Below, in pieces: positions 52,955 through 64,000 of a stretch of 64,000 nucleotides of DNA. Source of the stretch: Siniperca chuatsi. Its lineage: Eukaryota > Chordata > Actinopteri > Centrarchiformes > Sinipercidae. The notes under the pieces are model-generated. The model searched no databases and had not been told where the DNA came from. It worked only from the letters and a program-made list of their open reading frames with translations. Location of the stretch: positions 14,039,175 through 14,103,174 of the forward strand of contig NC_058046.1 of assembly GCF_020085105.1 (NCBI RefSeq). The letters run 5' to 3'. The first letter of the stretch is position 1; each line of letters starts with the position of its first letter. The position numbers were made by a program, and so were the translations under genes.

Positions 52955-55900
52955 ATGGAAACACACACTGATGTGCTGCTCGTCACCGCAAATGTCGGGT
53001 CACTCTTTGACAATGTAAGTAGACTGGTAAGAGTTAAATTAAAACTACACCAGACCGCAATGCTGCCAGAGGATTATACTTAATGCTGTTAGGCTGATAG
53101 AGAAATAATTAGTCGAGAGGGTACAGAAGGTAAGTTTTACCTTGAATGGGCTTCGTTGCTAGCATACATCATTTGGTATGAGGATGTAACAAGTGTGCTA
53201 AACTCTTCACGCGCTTAGTGACATGTTAGTCTAACTAATTCATGTGTGTTATGGCTCTAATAACGTTACCACACTGTCGAGTTACTCAGTCGTGTTTCTT
53301 TGTCAGCCGTCAGTAACATGTGCTCAATAGTGTTATCCGCTGTCGTTGATTAAACAAAAAAAAAAAACAACACCACGAGACAGAGTTGATCTATTATTAA
53401 GTTACCCGTGGAACGCGCACGTGACTTGCTCGCAGTCCGCGTAGAGTAGTAAGAGGCCGGTGTTACACCGAAATCTGTTACCCGACAGATATCACTTAAT
53501 TGTGTGATGTATATTTTGTGTTGTTTTTTATGTTGGTGGTGCTGCTGCATGTCTTGTCCAGGACATTTTGGGTTAAATAAAAGTTTGACCCTCACAGAAT
53601 CTGATCCGTTTTGGTGTAACACTGGACCTCACATGTTGGCCACAAGACATTTTGACTTTATTTACCTAAGTACCTAGTTTGTCTTCATTTGTTATAGTCC
53701 CCCTGGCATCCATGATAGCTCATGTCATTCAGTATTTGGGTATGTGTGCCACTGCAGTGGTCTAACAAACCCTCTAAAACAGTATTATTATTTATATAAA
53801 TCAGTTCTATGTGGACCCTCTCCAAGGGTGCCCCCCCCAATCATCATTACCTCCCACAACTGGCAACTGCACTATGTGCAGTCAATCCCTGTTGAACATC
53901 ACTGTATATATTGTTAGTACAGGGAGGGTTGAGTGTTACTCAATAGTCAGTTTATAGTATCCTTATCATACTGTATGGCATTTACATCAACAGCTCCAGT
54001 GGTATCACGATAATTCTATAATGGTGTGTAATTTATAGTGTATAGCATAGTCTTCTTTGTATCTTTAAAAAATCGACTGCAATAGTTTATAAGGGATTAA
54101 AGAGATTAGCCTGGAATTGAACTATTCTAAACACATGGTGAAATATACAGTGGTTTATAGTTTTGGCCTATGTTGGGCTGACAACACTTTCAGACATTGC
54201 AGGGAGGAGGGCTCTTACACTCATGGAAATTTGGCTCAGGACCATGTTTCCGGTTGCCAGATCTGGCTCCAATGAAAACATGTTAGATCCCATTGTGGGA
54301 GATATGTAAACAGATGAATATCTTCCCCCGGGGGACTTGAGCTTTTTTACTTACTTTAGCCCCCCTATTTCTATAAACAAACACTCCTAAACGTTCACCC
54401 AGCCTTTGGGATAAGAGCAAGACCTTAAGCACATCACAGGGTAAATCCTATTGCTTTGCAGTGCTGGACTAGCCAAGTGTCCTGTCAGAGCAGTTTAGCC
54501 AGTGAGACAGTCCACGCTTAACTGCTACTCTGTGCCACCAGTAACATTTCTATGGCACACATAGCGGTATCCTGAAGATTATATCTATTGTTTCTTGTGA
54601 ACTTGTGCAATGACTATGTATAGTAGGAGTGGGCGATATGGCCCTAAAATAATATCACAATATTTCAGGGTATTTCAGCAATAATGATATTCTTGACGAT
54701 ATGACAAAATACTGAAAAATATTTTTTGTTTAGAACTCACAATAGCTGTTGAGCTCTCCTCACAGGATTTTTGGATCAAAATTGTTGTTACCGTCTTCTT
54801 GTACTTCTTACATATTACCGTGGTTTGTTGCACATCTGATCTTTTGTAGATGGTAGCAATGTTACTTTTTCTTTCAGCCATGCTTGTTGTTGCTGTGCGT
54901 AACGGTATGGCATCATTACGCCAGCAAGTCGGAATATTGCCATTATCACGATATGAATTATTTTTGATCATATTAAAAATAATACCGATATTATTGTTAA
55001 CGATATGATATGGCACACCCCTAATGTATAGTTACATCAGATAGATATTATTGTTACACAAATTTTCCCTTTATTCATACAAATGGTATCAGACAAATGA
55101 TAATCTGGATGAGCCTTACTTATTGGAACACATTATTGCCAAAGACACATTTCAGCCAATTTTCCCAAGTATTATCAGATGGGTTGGAACAACAAAGCAC
55201 TAACTTAGTCACCATGCTGGATTCATTAAAGCAGTTTCTTTGTAACAGTGCTCCTGTGCTTAGGACCTCTCTTGTTTAACGTGCCTGGTCTTGTTGCCTG
55301 ACACTGTGCTACTAGTTTGCCACAGAGGAGGAAAAGATACTGTTTTTTGCTGGATTGTGAATGTTAAATTCTTTAGGTGTTTCAGGTTTTAATGTACTGT
55401 ATTTTTCTGACTCATGATAATGAGACAGAATTGCATCTTGAGTATAATTGTTGTATGAACTTCTCTATCTCTAAAACATATATATTGCAGTTATATATCA
55501 ATGAGTCAGATCAGGGTCGGTGGACAGAGCCAATGTTCATGAGTGCATACAGTCTGTGTTAGTAGCCAGAATGATGTGAGAGGAATCCTTCAGGTCACAA
55601 TGGCTGAGCTGCAGTCATCCCTGTCACGCTACCATGCAAATACACTATGCAAAGCTATTTCTCAGCTGGTATGAGTCCACCTGGCCTCGCAGAAGATTGT
55701 ACATTACTCTGCAACTACACTGTGGGACAAATTCTGAAGCGGGTGTGTAAGAAACGTCATAGGGCTGCACGGTATGGTAAAAAAAAAATCATATTGTGAT
55801 TATTTTGACAGATATTACAATTGCGATATAATTCACGATTAGTGGGAATGACCATTTTTGCATCACAATTTTCATTTTCACTGAAAAAAACTATTAAAAT

Positions 55901-58900
55901 CACAATGATGTGACATTTGTTGGGGTCTGTACCAAACAAACATGTTTTCTTACATCTGCAGAACAAGATTTTTTACCTTTATCAAAAAATTGCAGCTTCT
56001 GCATATTGGATATTGCACTTGACCATATTGCAATTTCGATAATATTTCGATAATATAAGGTTATCAATTGTGCAGCCCTAATTCAAATACCACAGTTTAG
56101 TTTAAGGGGCAGTTGTTGTGTGAGGTTAAAGTTTAATTTTACCTAGCATCCTGGGTGAAATATTTGTCACACCCACTGTGGACCTGTGCTTTCACTGTCA
56201 CAATTCAATAAATTAAGTTATTTATCAGTTTACAGCCACACGAGACAGCATGGTGGAAGAGGTAGCCTAACCGATCAACACAATTTCAACAGCCAGAAAT
56301 CATGTAAGAAGATGTGTCCATACTATAAAACATTATTATTTGGCCAAATGAGATGAATCTACATTATCCCACTGTTAGGGTGCAACCGTATCATATTATT
56401 CCTTACAAATCCTGTCTGGTGCAGCTTTAATACCTACAGCTGTGGTTCTAAACAGGGAAGGGTCTGCTAAGTAAGCCTCAACATTGTTTGACAGACTGCT
56501 GTGTGTGAGGTTTAACCGCCTGCTTTCCTCATCATCAGGGATAATGTGTGGACAGTGGACAGATTATGACAGATGCAGCTACACTTGAATGAGACAACAT
56601 CCTGGAACGTATACAACTGGAACACACAGGATAATATTTCCAGATAATCTTTATTGTTTGTTTTAACCTGCTCAGAGTTAATATTAGCTCAGAGTATTTC
56701 CTTTCTGTGATTGATGACTTCCTGACTTCCATCTGACCTGTTTGTTAGCTGGCAATGTAATTTTAAAGCCAGAAGATATAATGATTTTTAAAAAATTAAT
56801 AAATAAATAATTTTTGTATATCCAATTTGTAGGGTAGCAGCTGCAGCAGGCCACTGTTTTCAGCGATAAAGCTCTGATAAATATAATTGAATTACATCAA
56901 TAAGTAAAGGTCCTTGATGAAGACAAGAGACATGCACTTGAAGATGAAGATAATGTTATGAGGATAGAAGCATTGTGTCTCTGAACTTCCAAGTAGCGTT
57001 AGCTAGCTATGGTTGTTAATGGTAGCTTGCCAGCTAAAATGCTTTAGCTACTGTTACAAGAGTTTATACAGTGATGGTAAAGCCATATGCAGCACAATAT
57101 ATGGATTATTAACACTACTTGCAGTGGCTGGTGTGGTTCAATGACCTAAGTTAGCTGCAGCTTGGTTGCTTGCTGAAAAGGCTGGTGCTCAGTGTGTTTA
57201 ACTGCCATTGTTTTAAGGTAAGCTAGCTAGCCACACAGTCCTTTCAATTGCGCCACTGATGAATAGTGAAAAAGGAAATATGAGGAGGAAATGTTGAGTG
57301 GGGACAACAGCAAATTGTTTTTCAATACCAAAGAGTAAAAAAGGTTTTCATTTATTTTATCCACCGATTTGGTAGTAAAGGAAAAAACTAGCTTGGTAAA
57401 AAAGTTGAAGGTTAACACATTGGAGGTTAAAGGAATAGTATGCTTTATATCTCTGTTTATACTCCATTTAAATTTTGTTAAACTGTTATTTATTGATGTA
57501 TTCAACCATATTTTTGTCTACATTTTGTCATTTTAGCAAGTGAACACAACTAAAGAGCCAGATATTTCCCTAAGGAGTTGGTAGAGACCAAAATAGAGAC
57601 AAAAGGAGATTGAATATTGAACTTACACTCGTCAGGTCACCAGAAATGGGAAACCAAATGAATGCTAATGTTGCTCTGTGTCTGCTGGATGTGTAAATAG
57701 CCAACTGTTTGCTAACACATTAGCCATAACATTTTTATAAGGTGATATGTCAGTGTTATTTACAGCTTGTTGCACTGCCCCCCAGGTGGACAAAAAAATG
57801 AATGCAGGTTTAGTATTTGATTTTAGACCATTTCTTCCAGAAAGATTGCATGCCTTTGACGATTTTTCTTTGTCATTTTGTAGGTGGGTGAAATTCAAAA
57901 TGAATGGTTACAAGAATTGTATAAGGTAAGTTTGGGCCTCCTGGCTTTTGCATTAATAATTCACAGTTTTAAACATTTGATATTTCCATTCATTACTGTC
58001 AGTGTCACATTTTCTTTTATGTTTTGTGGACAGTCTGGTACAGTTAAGGCAAAACCATTGGTGACAACGTACACAACAGCTCCAGGTTTCTCTGGAAAAC
58101 GGATACTGTGCTGATAACTGATAACATAGGCACACCAGGCCTAGATATTCAATAACAGAAAAACTTCACATGACCCCTATTGGATAGTTGACTTCATCCT
58201 GTAACACACAGTGTTGACCCTCTTCACTCCTCATTACATGTAAAACCATGTAGACCTGTTTGTGCTGCTTTGTTACAGACTATCCACAGCTACAAGCCGA
58301 AGTTCATCGCCCTGCACTTCCAGGAGGTGGGAGGGAAGGACTACATGGTCAACATGAGCCACGCTGAAAACTTCTTTTGGTAGGACCAATGTGCTACTCA
58401 TAATCCATGTTGCTCAATAAAGTCATGTTCTTCCTTCACCATGAGTTTGATATTATCACGAACTTTTTAAAAAGATAGTCTTTTCTCTTTCTTGTAATTT
58501 TCCTTACATTCAAATAGGCCTGCAACTAACTATTATTTTCACTATTAATTAATCTGGCTGATTATTTACTCCATTACTCAGGTAATCATTGGGTCTATAA
58601 AATGTAATAAAAACAGTGAAAAATCCCCATCACAGTTTCCCAAAGCCCACGCTGACCTATTTAGATAGCTTGTTTTGTCCAACAAACAAACCCAAACCCA
58701 AATATATTCAGTTTACAATTACAGAAAACCAACAAACATTCACATTTGAGAAGCTAGAACCAGTTTAATTATGCTTTAAAAAATTGCTTAAAAATGAATT
58801 GACTATCAAAATTCATGACAAATAATTTTCTGTCCATCGACTAATCAATTAATCGACTAATCTCTTCAGCTCTACGTCAAAGGGAGCAAGCTTTTTTGCT

Positions 58901-61900
58901 GTCTTGCCCAATGATAGTTCTGTTTTGCTCTGTTGTTTCCAGGAGCATTGAGTCCAGTGAGGAAATGAAAGACTTTGACAGGGTCTGCATCTATGTGGAC
59001 AACCAGTTCCAAGCAGAAGACAGCTTCACAGTAAGGAACACATCAACTTCTCAGTCAGAGTAGTTCACATGTGTTTCCACTAGATGGGGGCCTCCTCCAT
59101 GTTAGGGCTCAGAGGTAGCTGGAGGTGTTGGATGTACTCTCTTGTTAAGTGAAAAGCAGGAGCTGGTTGCTGGTCAACACTTTAGGAAAAGTTAGAGTTT
59201 GTATACCCCACAGGAGCATTAGAAAATGTAATTTCTTTTGTCATAGCCTACAATGTAACACAAATTTTGGCTTGGAAAATAGCCACCATCTGACAGAATA
59301 TTTATGTCATGTCAGTCCTTTTTACTGAGGTCACATGCTGTGCACACATGCATTAGTCATTGCACTCTTGGCTTTATTCATGCTCGTGTATTTCATCAAT
59401 TTGAAGGTATGGTTTCACTCTGAAAAATGTGGACAGAGTGGAGCTCCCTGATACTGACAGCATGTGATAACTAAGGTTGATCAAGATGCATTAAATTTGT
59501 ACATGCCCATAATTTATTAGATGTTAGAAATTTTTTTTGCAAAGTAAGAAAATGTCAATGTGATAAAAAACATGAAAAATATCTTCAATCTCACCAAAAA
59601 ACAAATCTGACTGTGTGTTTGTGTGTGTGTGTGTGTGTGTGTCTCTGTGTGTGTGCGTGTGTTTGTGTTTATGGGTTGGGTTTCATAAATCATGCCTCAC
59701 TGCACAATCTCAGATATGTGCAAAACCACAGTCTAAGTGACATAGATCTCAAAGATATAGTACGAAACAATGTTGTAGTAGTTACACAGTGTGAGCACAG
59801 ACAGAGGAGATGGTCTTAAAGACAGGTTTGTTAAGTCACTCATGCCACTACCTACATCTCTTATCGTCATCTATCATTGAACCCGGAGTCTGTCTCTATA
59901 GCTGAAGTCTGAGCTGGCGCTCCTCAGTGCCTGGTGGGACGCTGCTCGGGTCATGGGCTCAGCCTCAATCTCCACACCTGTCGTGAAAGCCATTTCTTAC
60001 TTCCAACTTCTTTTTTTAGTGACCTCACACGGCACAAGCAAGTTTTCAGTCTTTTTTCGTGGAATCGAACCATGTTCATAGTTGCTCATAAATGGTTTGT
60101 CAGTATTAGTTTGTCTGAAATTCTGCCCTGGTTGAGAGTCACACCTCCCAGTTGAGAAAAGTGGCTGAGTATTTCTAAAACTATTAACCCTTACTCCTCC
60201 CATGTGATACCCCCACACTGGACGTCTGACAGTAGGGGTCAATGGCTGCATCTGTAGACTGAAGGTGTGTGAAGTAAAAAGGGGAAAGGCAATGGCCAGG
60301 TGTGGGGGAGACAGGCCAAAGTCAATACATTTAACTCTAGATTAAAACTATTGATCTCAGCCCATTTGTGCACGATAAATAAAGTGTGAGGGGGGGTGGA
60401 GGACAGCTGGGACTAAGTTTCCCCTGCGCTTGAGTGTTCGCACCCTCCACTGTTTGTCCTGAGAGAGTTGCATCCCCCCCCTCCTAATGCCTCATTCTCA
60501 TTTCGTCTGTGCCACCTGCATTGATTTTCAATTTGTTTCCCTCTGGCTGCGGATCATCAGTTATATGGCCAAGAGAGAGTTTGGGGGGGGTTCTCCTTTC
60601 AGAGGGGCTGCAGGAGTAGCAGGGGCAGACTTGCCTGCATTCCCAGTACAAATGGTGTTTTGATAAAAAATCACTTGTAAGTCAATATTTTTTTATTAAA
60701 CTGTGCACAAACCTGATTGATGAAGATAGGTGTTTGGCAGAGTATGTGGAGGAGAATGTGTATCTGTGTTTGTGTGTGTTCTTTGCCGTACTGTTTAGAC
60801 ATGACATTGTCCAACATAAACTAGGCCAGATTTCAATCAGTTTTCCTGAGCTAATTATCAGAATATAGGCCTTGAATCCCGTACAAGAATCATTATTTTG
60901 CTCTAATTCTTAGATAATATTACAATCTTAGTTGAACTTGCTTCTCAGAAACATTCTTTTCTCAGCTTTTAGCATTAAGTTAACAACCTTATAAGACTCG
61001 TTCAAATAGCTCCCTGGATCTAACCTTAGTTTGGACAAGTTGGTCACTAATTGCCGCTCACTGGAGCCAACCACGGAGACACTTCCATTTTATTAAATGA
61101 GGATGACTTTGGCACTAAAGATAAATGATCTCTTCAGGGAGAGATCTCTCATGCTCCAGCTGGATGTTTTTGTGTAGGGGGTGGGGGGTGGGGGGTGGGT
61201 TGCACAGCGGTCCGTCACGCCCCGAGCCCTCTGAGCGCTGGCTGATTTTTCTTCGGCCCCCAGTCACAGCGGCAGCGTTGGCAGACAGCAGGCCTACTGC
61301 TTAATACCTTTTAAATTGTTTTAATTTTCTGTCTTTATTGATCTCACAGGGCATGATTAATCAGATCACTGGAGCAGGCAGTTAGTACATTAAAAATTGT
61401 CAGCCTCATGTCAGGGATGATTGGGTGCTGAAGTGTGTGTGTATGAGGAGCAGTATGTGGATGTGTTTTGCAGTTATGCATTCACGTTGAACGTCTCTAT
61501 TCCTTAAAGTTTCATGTGTCTTTGGTAGAGCAACAATATACTGTGTCGCAGTGGGTCGTTCAATACAAGGCTCACAATTCAGCTCACATGATGGGGAAGT
61601 GAACAATTCAATTCATGATCTCAGAGGTTGAGTTGAGACGATTTCTCCTGTTTTTTTCTATTTAGATGTTTAGGTTTCATTATGGGTCACTGCTGTGACA
61701 ACAACTCTAAATGGGTCAGACAGAGCTCAATTGTTCCATTTAAAAATCTTAAATATTATAGTTTTATTAAGTGTAATGTGGCGATATTGAAAATGGAAAT
61801 ATATAAGGCACATTTCTTGGTACTCCATAATTTTGCTGCGTTGAAAATATACTACATTTCAAATTGAACCCTGCAGTGATTTTTGTGTCTTGGTTGGGGA

Positions 61901-63349
61901 GTTGTGTTTATCTTTATGCTGGACTAAACATGTCAGAAATTGAGCTTTAGGGGATACACTTGTGTTCTTTGCAGCAGGTGTCTGAAACTAAAGGTGTCAA
62001 CAGTAAAAGTGTGATTTCAGTATGAATTTCTTAGGTTCTTATCACAGCTGCAAACTCCTGCACTTTTGTGATGTTTCGGTTTTAAAGTGGTTAAACTGAA
62101 ACTGATTTTACATATTATAACTTTTTAACATTTATCAGATATTATGAAATATCTGTTCTTTATTATTTATTTATCTCTCTCCACAGGCTTTGGGGAGCAT
62201 GTACTTCATCCACAAGACACTGAAAAACATCTATCAGTATGATTTTAATGGTAAAAACTTTACTCCTTACGCATTACGTTTGCATTAATTTGTATCATTT
62301 TATTGAATGTTGGCTGGTGATGGATTCATATTGCTTTTTTCCTTGAAAAAAATGTGATGATTTTAGATCTGAACATAAACCACTCCCCTTGCATCCTGTG
62401 CTGTTTTGGTAATGGCTCATAATGGCTCATACCTTCAATGAAGTAAAAGCAATGTTGCATATGATTGCCAAGATTCTTGTCATTTTTTAATATCAGGAAT
62501 TTCAGGTAATTTCTCTGTGTATAATGACAGCTTGATGGCCAACCCTCCTAGCCAGATATTTGCAAAGAACCTGAATTTAAAATGGAGCTGTTATTTTCCT
62601 GCTGCATAGTCCAGTCACGTTAGGTGTGAAAAAGCTCCTCAGAAAAGCTTATGGAAGAACCATAAACATCCTGCAGCTGCCACTCGCTGTGTGGCCCAAA
62701 CCGATTGTTGTTCACCAAACACAGTCTAATGGCTCGCTTATAGATCCTCTCATCACATATGCCACTCTGATGAGGTTAACACCAGTTTATTGATTGTTGT
62801 TTGCATGTTTTCTCACTCTTTTTCATGTCACACCTCCCCACCCCACCCCCCCCCCCACCCCCATCCCCCACCCCCCACCTCCTCCCTCCACCCTCTACCT
62901 CTCTCCCTCTCTCAGTTAAGGATTTTAAAGCAGTGTCGGGGCAGAACAAGTACATGGGCTCTCTGGATGGGGTCGCCACAGTGGAGAAAGAAAAATTCCC
63001 AAAGAATTTCTGGCCTGATGTGAGTATGTATGCATGAGTGTGCATCTGTGTATGTCTACACACTGTATGTATGTGTGTGTAGTGTGTGTATGAGTGTGCA
63101 GGTGTGGGGAGGGGTACATGACGGCCAAAGGGAGATGTTGGGACAAATGAGTCTACTGGGTCTATAAGGGCTGTCTGCTTGCTCTGACAGGGAGATGAGA
63201 CAAATTATGTGAAAGAATCAATAATTATCAGTTTGGCCCTTCAAAGACACGACTCACTGCTGTTTAGTGACTCACTCTAATTTGTCTCTGTTGCAGTTCA
63301 AGTGGTCCAGAAAGGGCTTCATGAGGACCCGCTGGATCATACACAACCA
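52955..63349 (+). CDS. inpp5a: Type I inositol polyphosphate 5-phosphatase (INPP5A-like), 5' part
   Basis: INPP5A removes the 5-phosphate from IP3 and IP4, ending calcium signals at the membrane. Seven exons: 52955-53014, 57884-57925, 58279-58379, 58943-59030, 62187-62250, 62916-63019 and 63297-63349, giving 170 residues with two bases left for the next exon beyond the window. The start METHTDVLLVTANVGSLFDN matches the family's N-terminal strand. ALHFQEVGGKDY carries the Gln-Glu pair that binds catalytic magnesium in this fold. ALGSMYFIHKTLKNIYQYDF and EKEKFPKNFWPDFKWSRKGFMRTRW follow the human protein closely, with more divergence between them. The catalytic GDFNFRL and WCDRIL regions and any C-terminal CAAX box lie to the right. 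The level of divergence leaves open that this is a teleost paralogue rather than inpp5a itself. Confidence 0.9.
54624..55023. mobile_element. hAT-like MITE with perfect 8-bp target-site duplication
   Basis: The element begins TAGGAGTGGGCGATATGG and ends ATATGGCACACCCCTA; the complement of its right end reads TAGGGGTGTGCCATAT, so the termini match at about 13 of 16 positions. It is flanked on both sides by ATGTATAG (54616-54623 and 55024-55031), an exact 8-bp duplication as made by hAT transposases. It is 400 bp long with no coding capacity, in intron 1 of the inpp5a-like gene. Confidence 0.9.
55760..56080. mobile_element. hAT-like MITE with TAGGGCTGCA termini, copy 2 (inpp5a intron)
   Basis: Starts TAGGGCTGCACGGTATGG and ends ATTGTGCAGCCCTA. 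It is homologous along its length to the copy at 40356-40626: both share TTTTGCATCACAATTTTCAT, ATCAAAAAATTGCAGC and TTGGATATTGCACTTG in the same order and orientation. The flanking 8-mers do not match clearly, so the target duplication has decayed or the boundaries differ by a few bases. Confidence 0.8.
58517..58874. mobile_element. hAT-like MITE, second copy of the gins4-intron family
   Basis: The left end is TAGGCCTGCAACTAACTATT and the right end is GACTAATCTCTTCAGCTCTA, imperfect inverted termini. Inside are TAGATAGCTTGTTTTGTCCA and CATTTGAGAAGCTAGAACCA, the same landmarks found at 18470-18757. It lies between exons 3 and 4 of the inpp5a-like gene. Confidence 0.75.
59610..59660. repeat. 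(GT)n microsatellite, interrupted
   Basis: A GT-rich run with several interruptions (CTCTGTGTGTGTGCGTGTGT) in inpp5a intron 4. Confidence 0.9.
61177..61199 (+). repeat. G-run array, potential G-quadruplex
   Basis: Runs of 5, 6, 6 and 3 G separated by single T bases satisfy the usual G3+N1-7 quadruplex rule on the transcribed-sense strand of the long inpp5a intron. Confidence 0.75.
62835..62915 (+). promoter_or_regulatory. Extended C/T-rich polypyrimidine tract before inpp5a exon 6
   Basis: About 80 bases of almost pure pyrimidine, including an 11-C run and CCCCCACCTCC-type repeats, lead directly into the acceptor CTCTCTCAG at 62915. This is far longer than a typical branch-point-to-acceptor tract and is rich in PTB/PCBP-type motifs. 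Any regulatory effect is inferred. Confidence 0.6.
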
Positions 63350-63599
63350 GTACGTACTGCACACTAACCTCACCTTGATTAAAAAAAAAGTCAGGGTTGG
63401 GCTCAACTCACTTTCACTTTTGGTTGTTTGTTGACTTTTGTGAAATGCAGTTATTAGAATTGTCCTGATAACTCCCACTTTTAGAACAAAACTAGCAAAA
63501 TTCTTGTGATTCCCTTGATACATTGATACAAAGACACCCTGGTTTCATAGAATAGCTGTCTCTGAAGTTCTCCAAAATGAGAAACAAAAGAAAGTCTGT

Positions 63600-63800
63600 C
63601 ACACCCTCAGAGGAGGGTTGGGTATCACTAGAAAATTTTCAGTTCTAGTGCCGATACAATACTTAAATACTCAAATATACTATCACCTTTATTGGACAGA
63701 GTGACGTGAAGAGGCAGACAGGAAATGTGGGGGGCATGTCGTTGTAACCATTCGGCTACCAAGGCGCTCCATTAATTGACTCAATACTTTGAAATATATG
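63600..63800. mobile_element. Probable nested teleost repeats in the inpp5a intron
   Basis: GGTTGGGTATCACTAG, CAGTTCTAGTGCCGATACAA and AATACTTAAATACTC resemble the start of a common fish DNA element. Bases from about 63686 (CACCTTTATTGGACAGAGTG, GAGGCAGACAGGAAATGTGG, GGCTACCAAGGCGCTCC) resemble a different SINE-like repeat inserted in it, after which TCAATACTTTGAAATA looks like a return to the first. Pattern recognition only; the right end may leave the window. Confidence 0.45.
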
Positions 63801-64000
63801 AATTAGTTTTTCCACAAAACCATTTTTTATAATTTAAAGCAGCATTTTATTCATATATTTGTATTAACAGTGGATCACATGACTACTTATATGTGACAGG
63901 GGTCACTCTTAGTGACGAATCCACAGATAATTACCACCCGTTTTTAAGCGAAAAAGCTCTAAAAACCCACTGTACGCTACCTGCTCAGCACCAAACAGCC

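Overview
The window is vertebrate nuclear DNA, almost certainly from a spiny-rayed teleost fish. Genes are split by GT-AG introns, the spliced proteins closely match vertebrate families, and introns and spacers hold teleost-style repeats: hAT-like MITEs, a Tc1-like remnant, an L2-like LINE 3' end, foldback elements and long CA/GT microsatellites. Nothing bacterial, viral or CRISPR-like was seen.

Eight protein-coding genes can be assembled exon by exon. From left to right: the 3' end of drebrin-like dbnl (+, 35-2718, SH3 domain, cut by the left edge); arid5a (+, 9465-14850, ARID DNA/RNA-binding protein); gins4/SLD5 (+, 17452-20321, GINS replication complex); a ppp1r3c-type glycogen-targeting subunit of PP1 (+, 22685-23805); phyhip (-, 25047-28669); polr3d/RPC4 (+, 35041-37243, RNA polymerase III subunit); gpat4/agpat6 (+, 39536-49432, ER glycerol-3-phosphate acyltransferase, complete at 456 aa); and the 5' half of an inpp5a-type inositol polyphosphate 5-phosphatase (+, from 52955, running off the right edge). 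Six genes are complete or nearly so. Reading phase is consistent at every internal splice junction I placed; only the 5' end of arid5a is ambiguous.

The layout carries linkage information. phyhip and polr3d are divergent neighbours, as on human 8p21.3. gins4 and gpat4, adjacent on human 8p11.21, are both here but separated by ppp1r3c, phyhip and polr3d. ppp1r3c and phyhip converge, with stop codons 1.24 kb apart. The genes are mostly housekeeping or metabolic (replication, Pol III transcription, glycerolipid and glycogen metabolism, IP3 turnover) and do not form one pathway.

Spacers: 3.9-9.4 kb (LINE fragment and a non-LTR-like tail), 15.7-17.2 kb (GT microsatellite), 20.3-22.4 kb (nothing recognised), 28.7-33.6 kb (low-complexity CT/CA tract and a 13-bp AT tandem repeat), and 50.7-52.5 kb (nothing recognised). 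Introns of gins4, phyhip, gpat4 and inpp5a hold most identifiable transposons, including a 400-bp hAT-like MITE with a perfect 8-bp target duplication. No undescribed biological system was found. The most useful second looks are a perfect TCTCGCGAGA element upstream of gins4, the transposon structures, upstream ORFs before gpat4 and inpp5a, and G/C-rich structural motifs.
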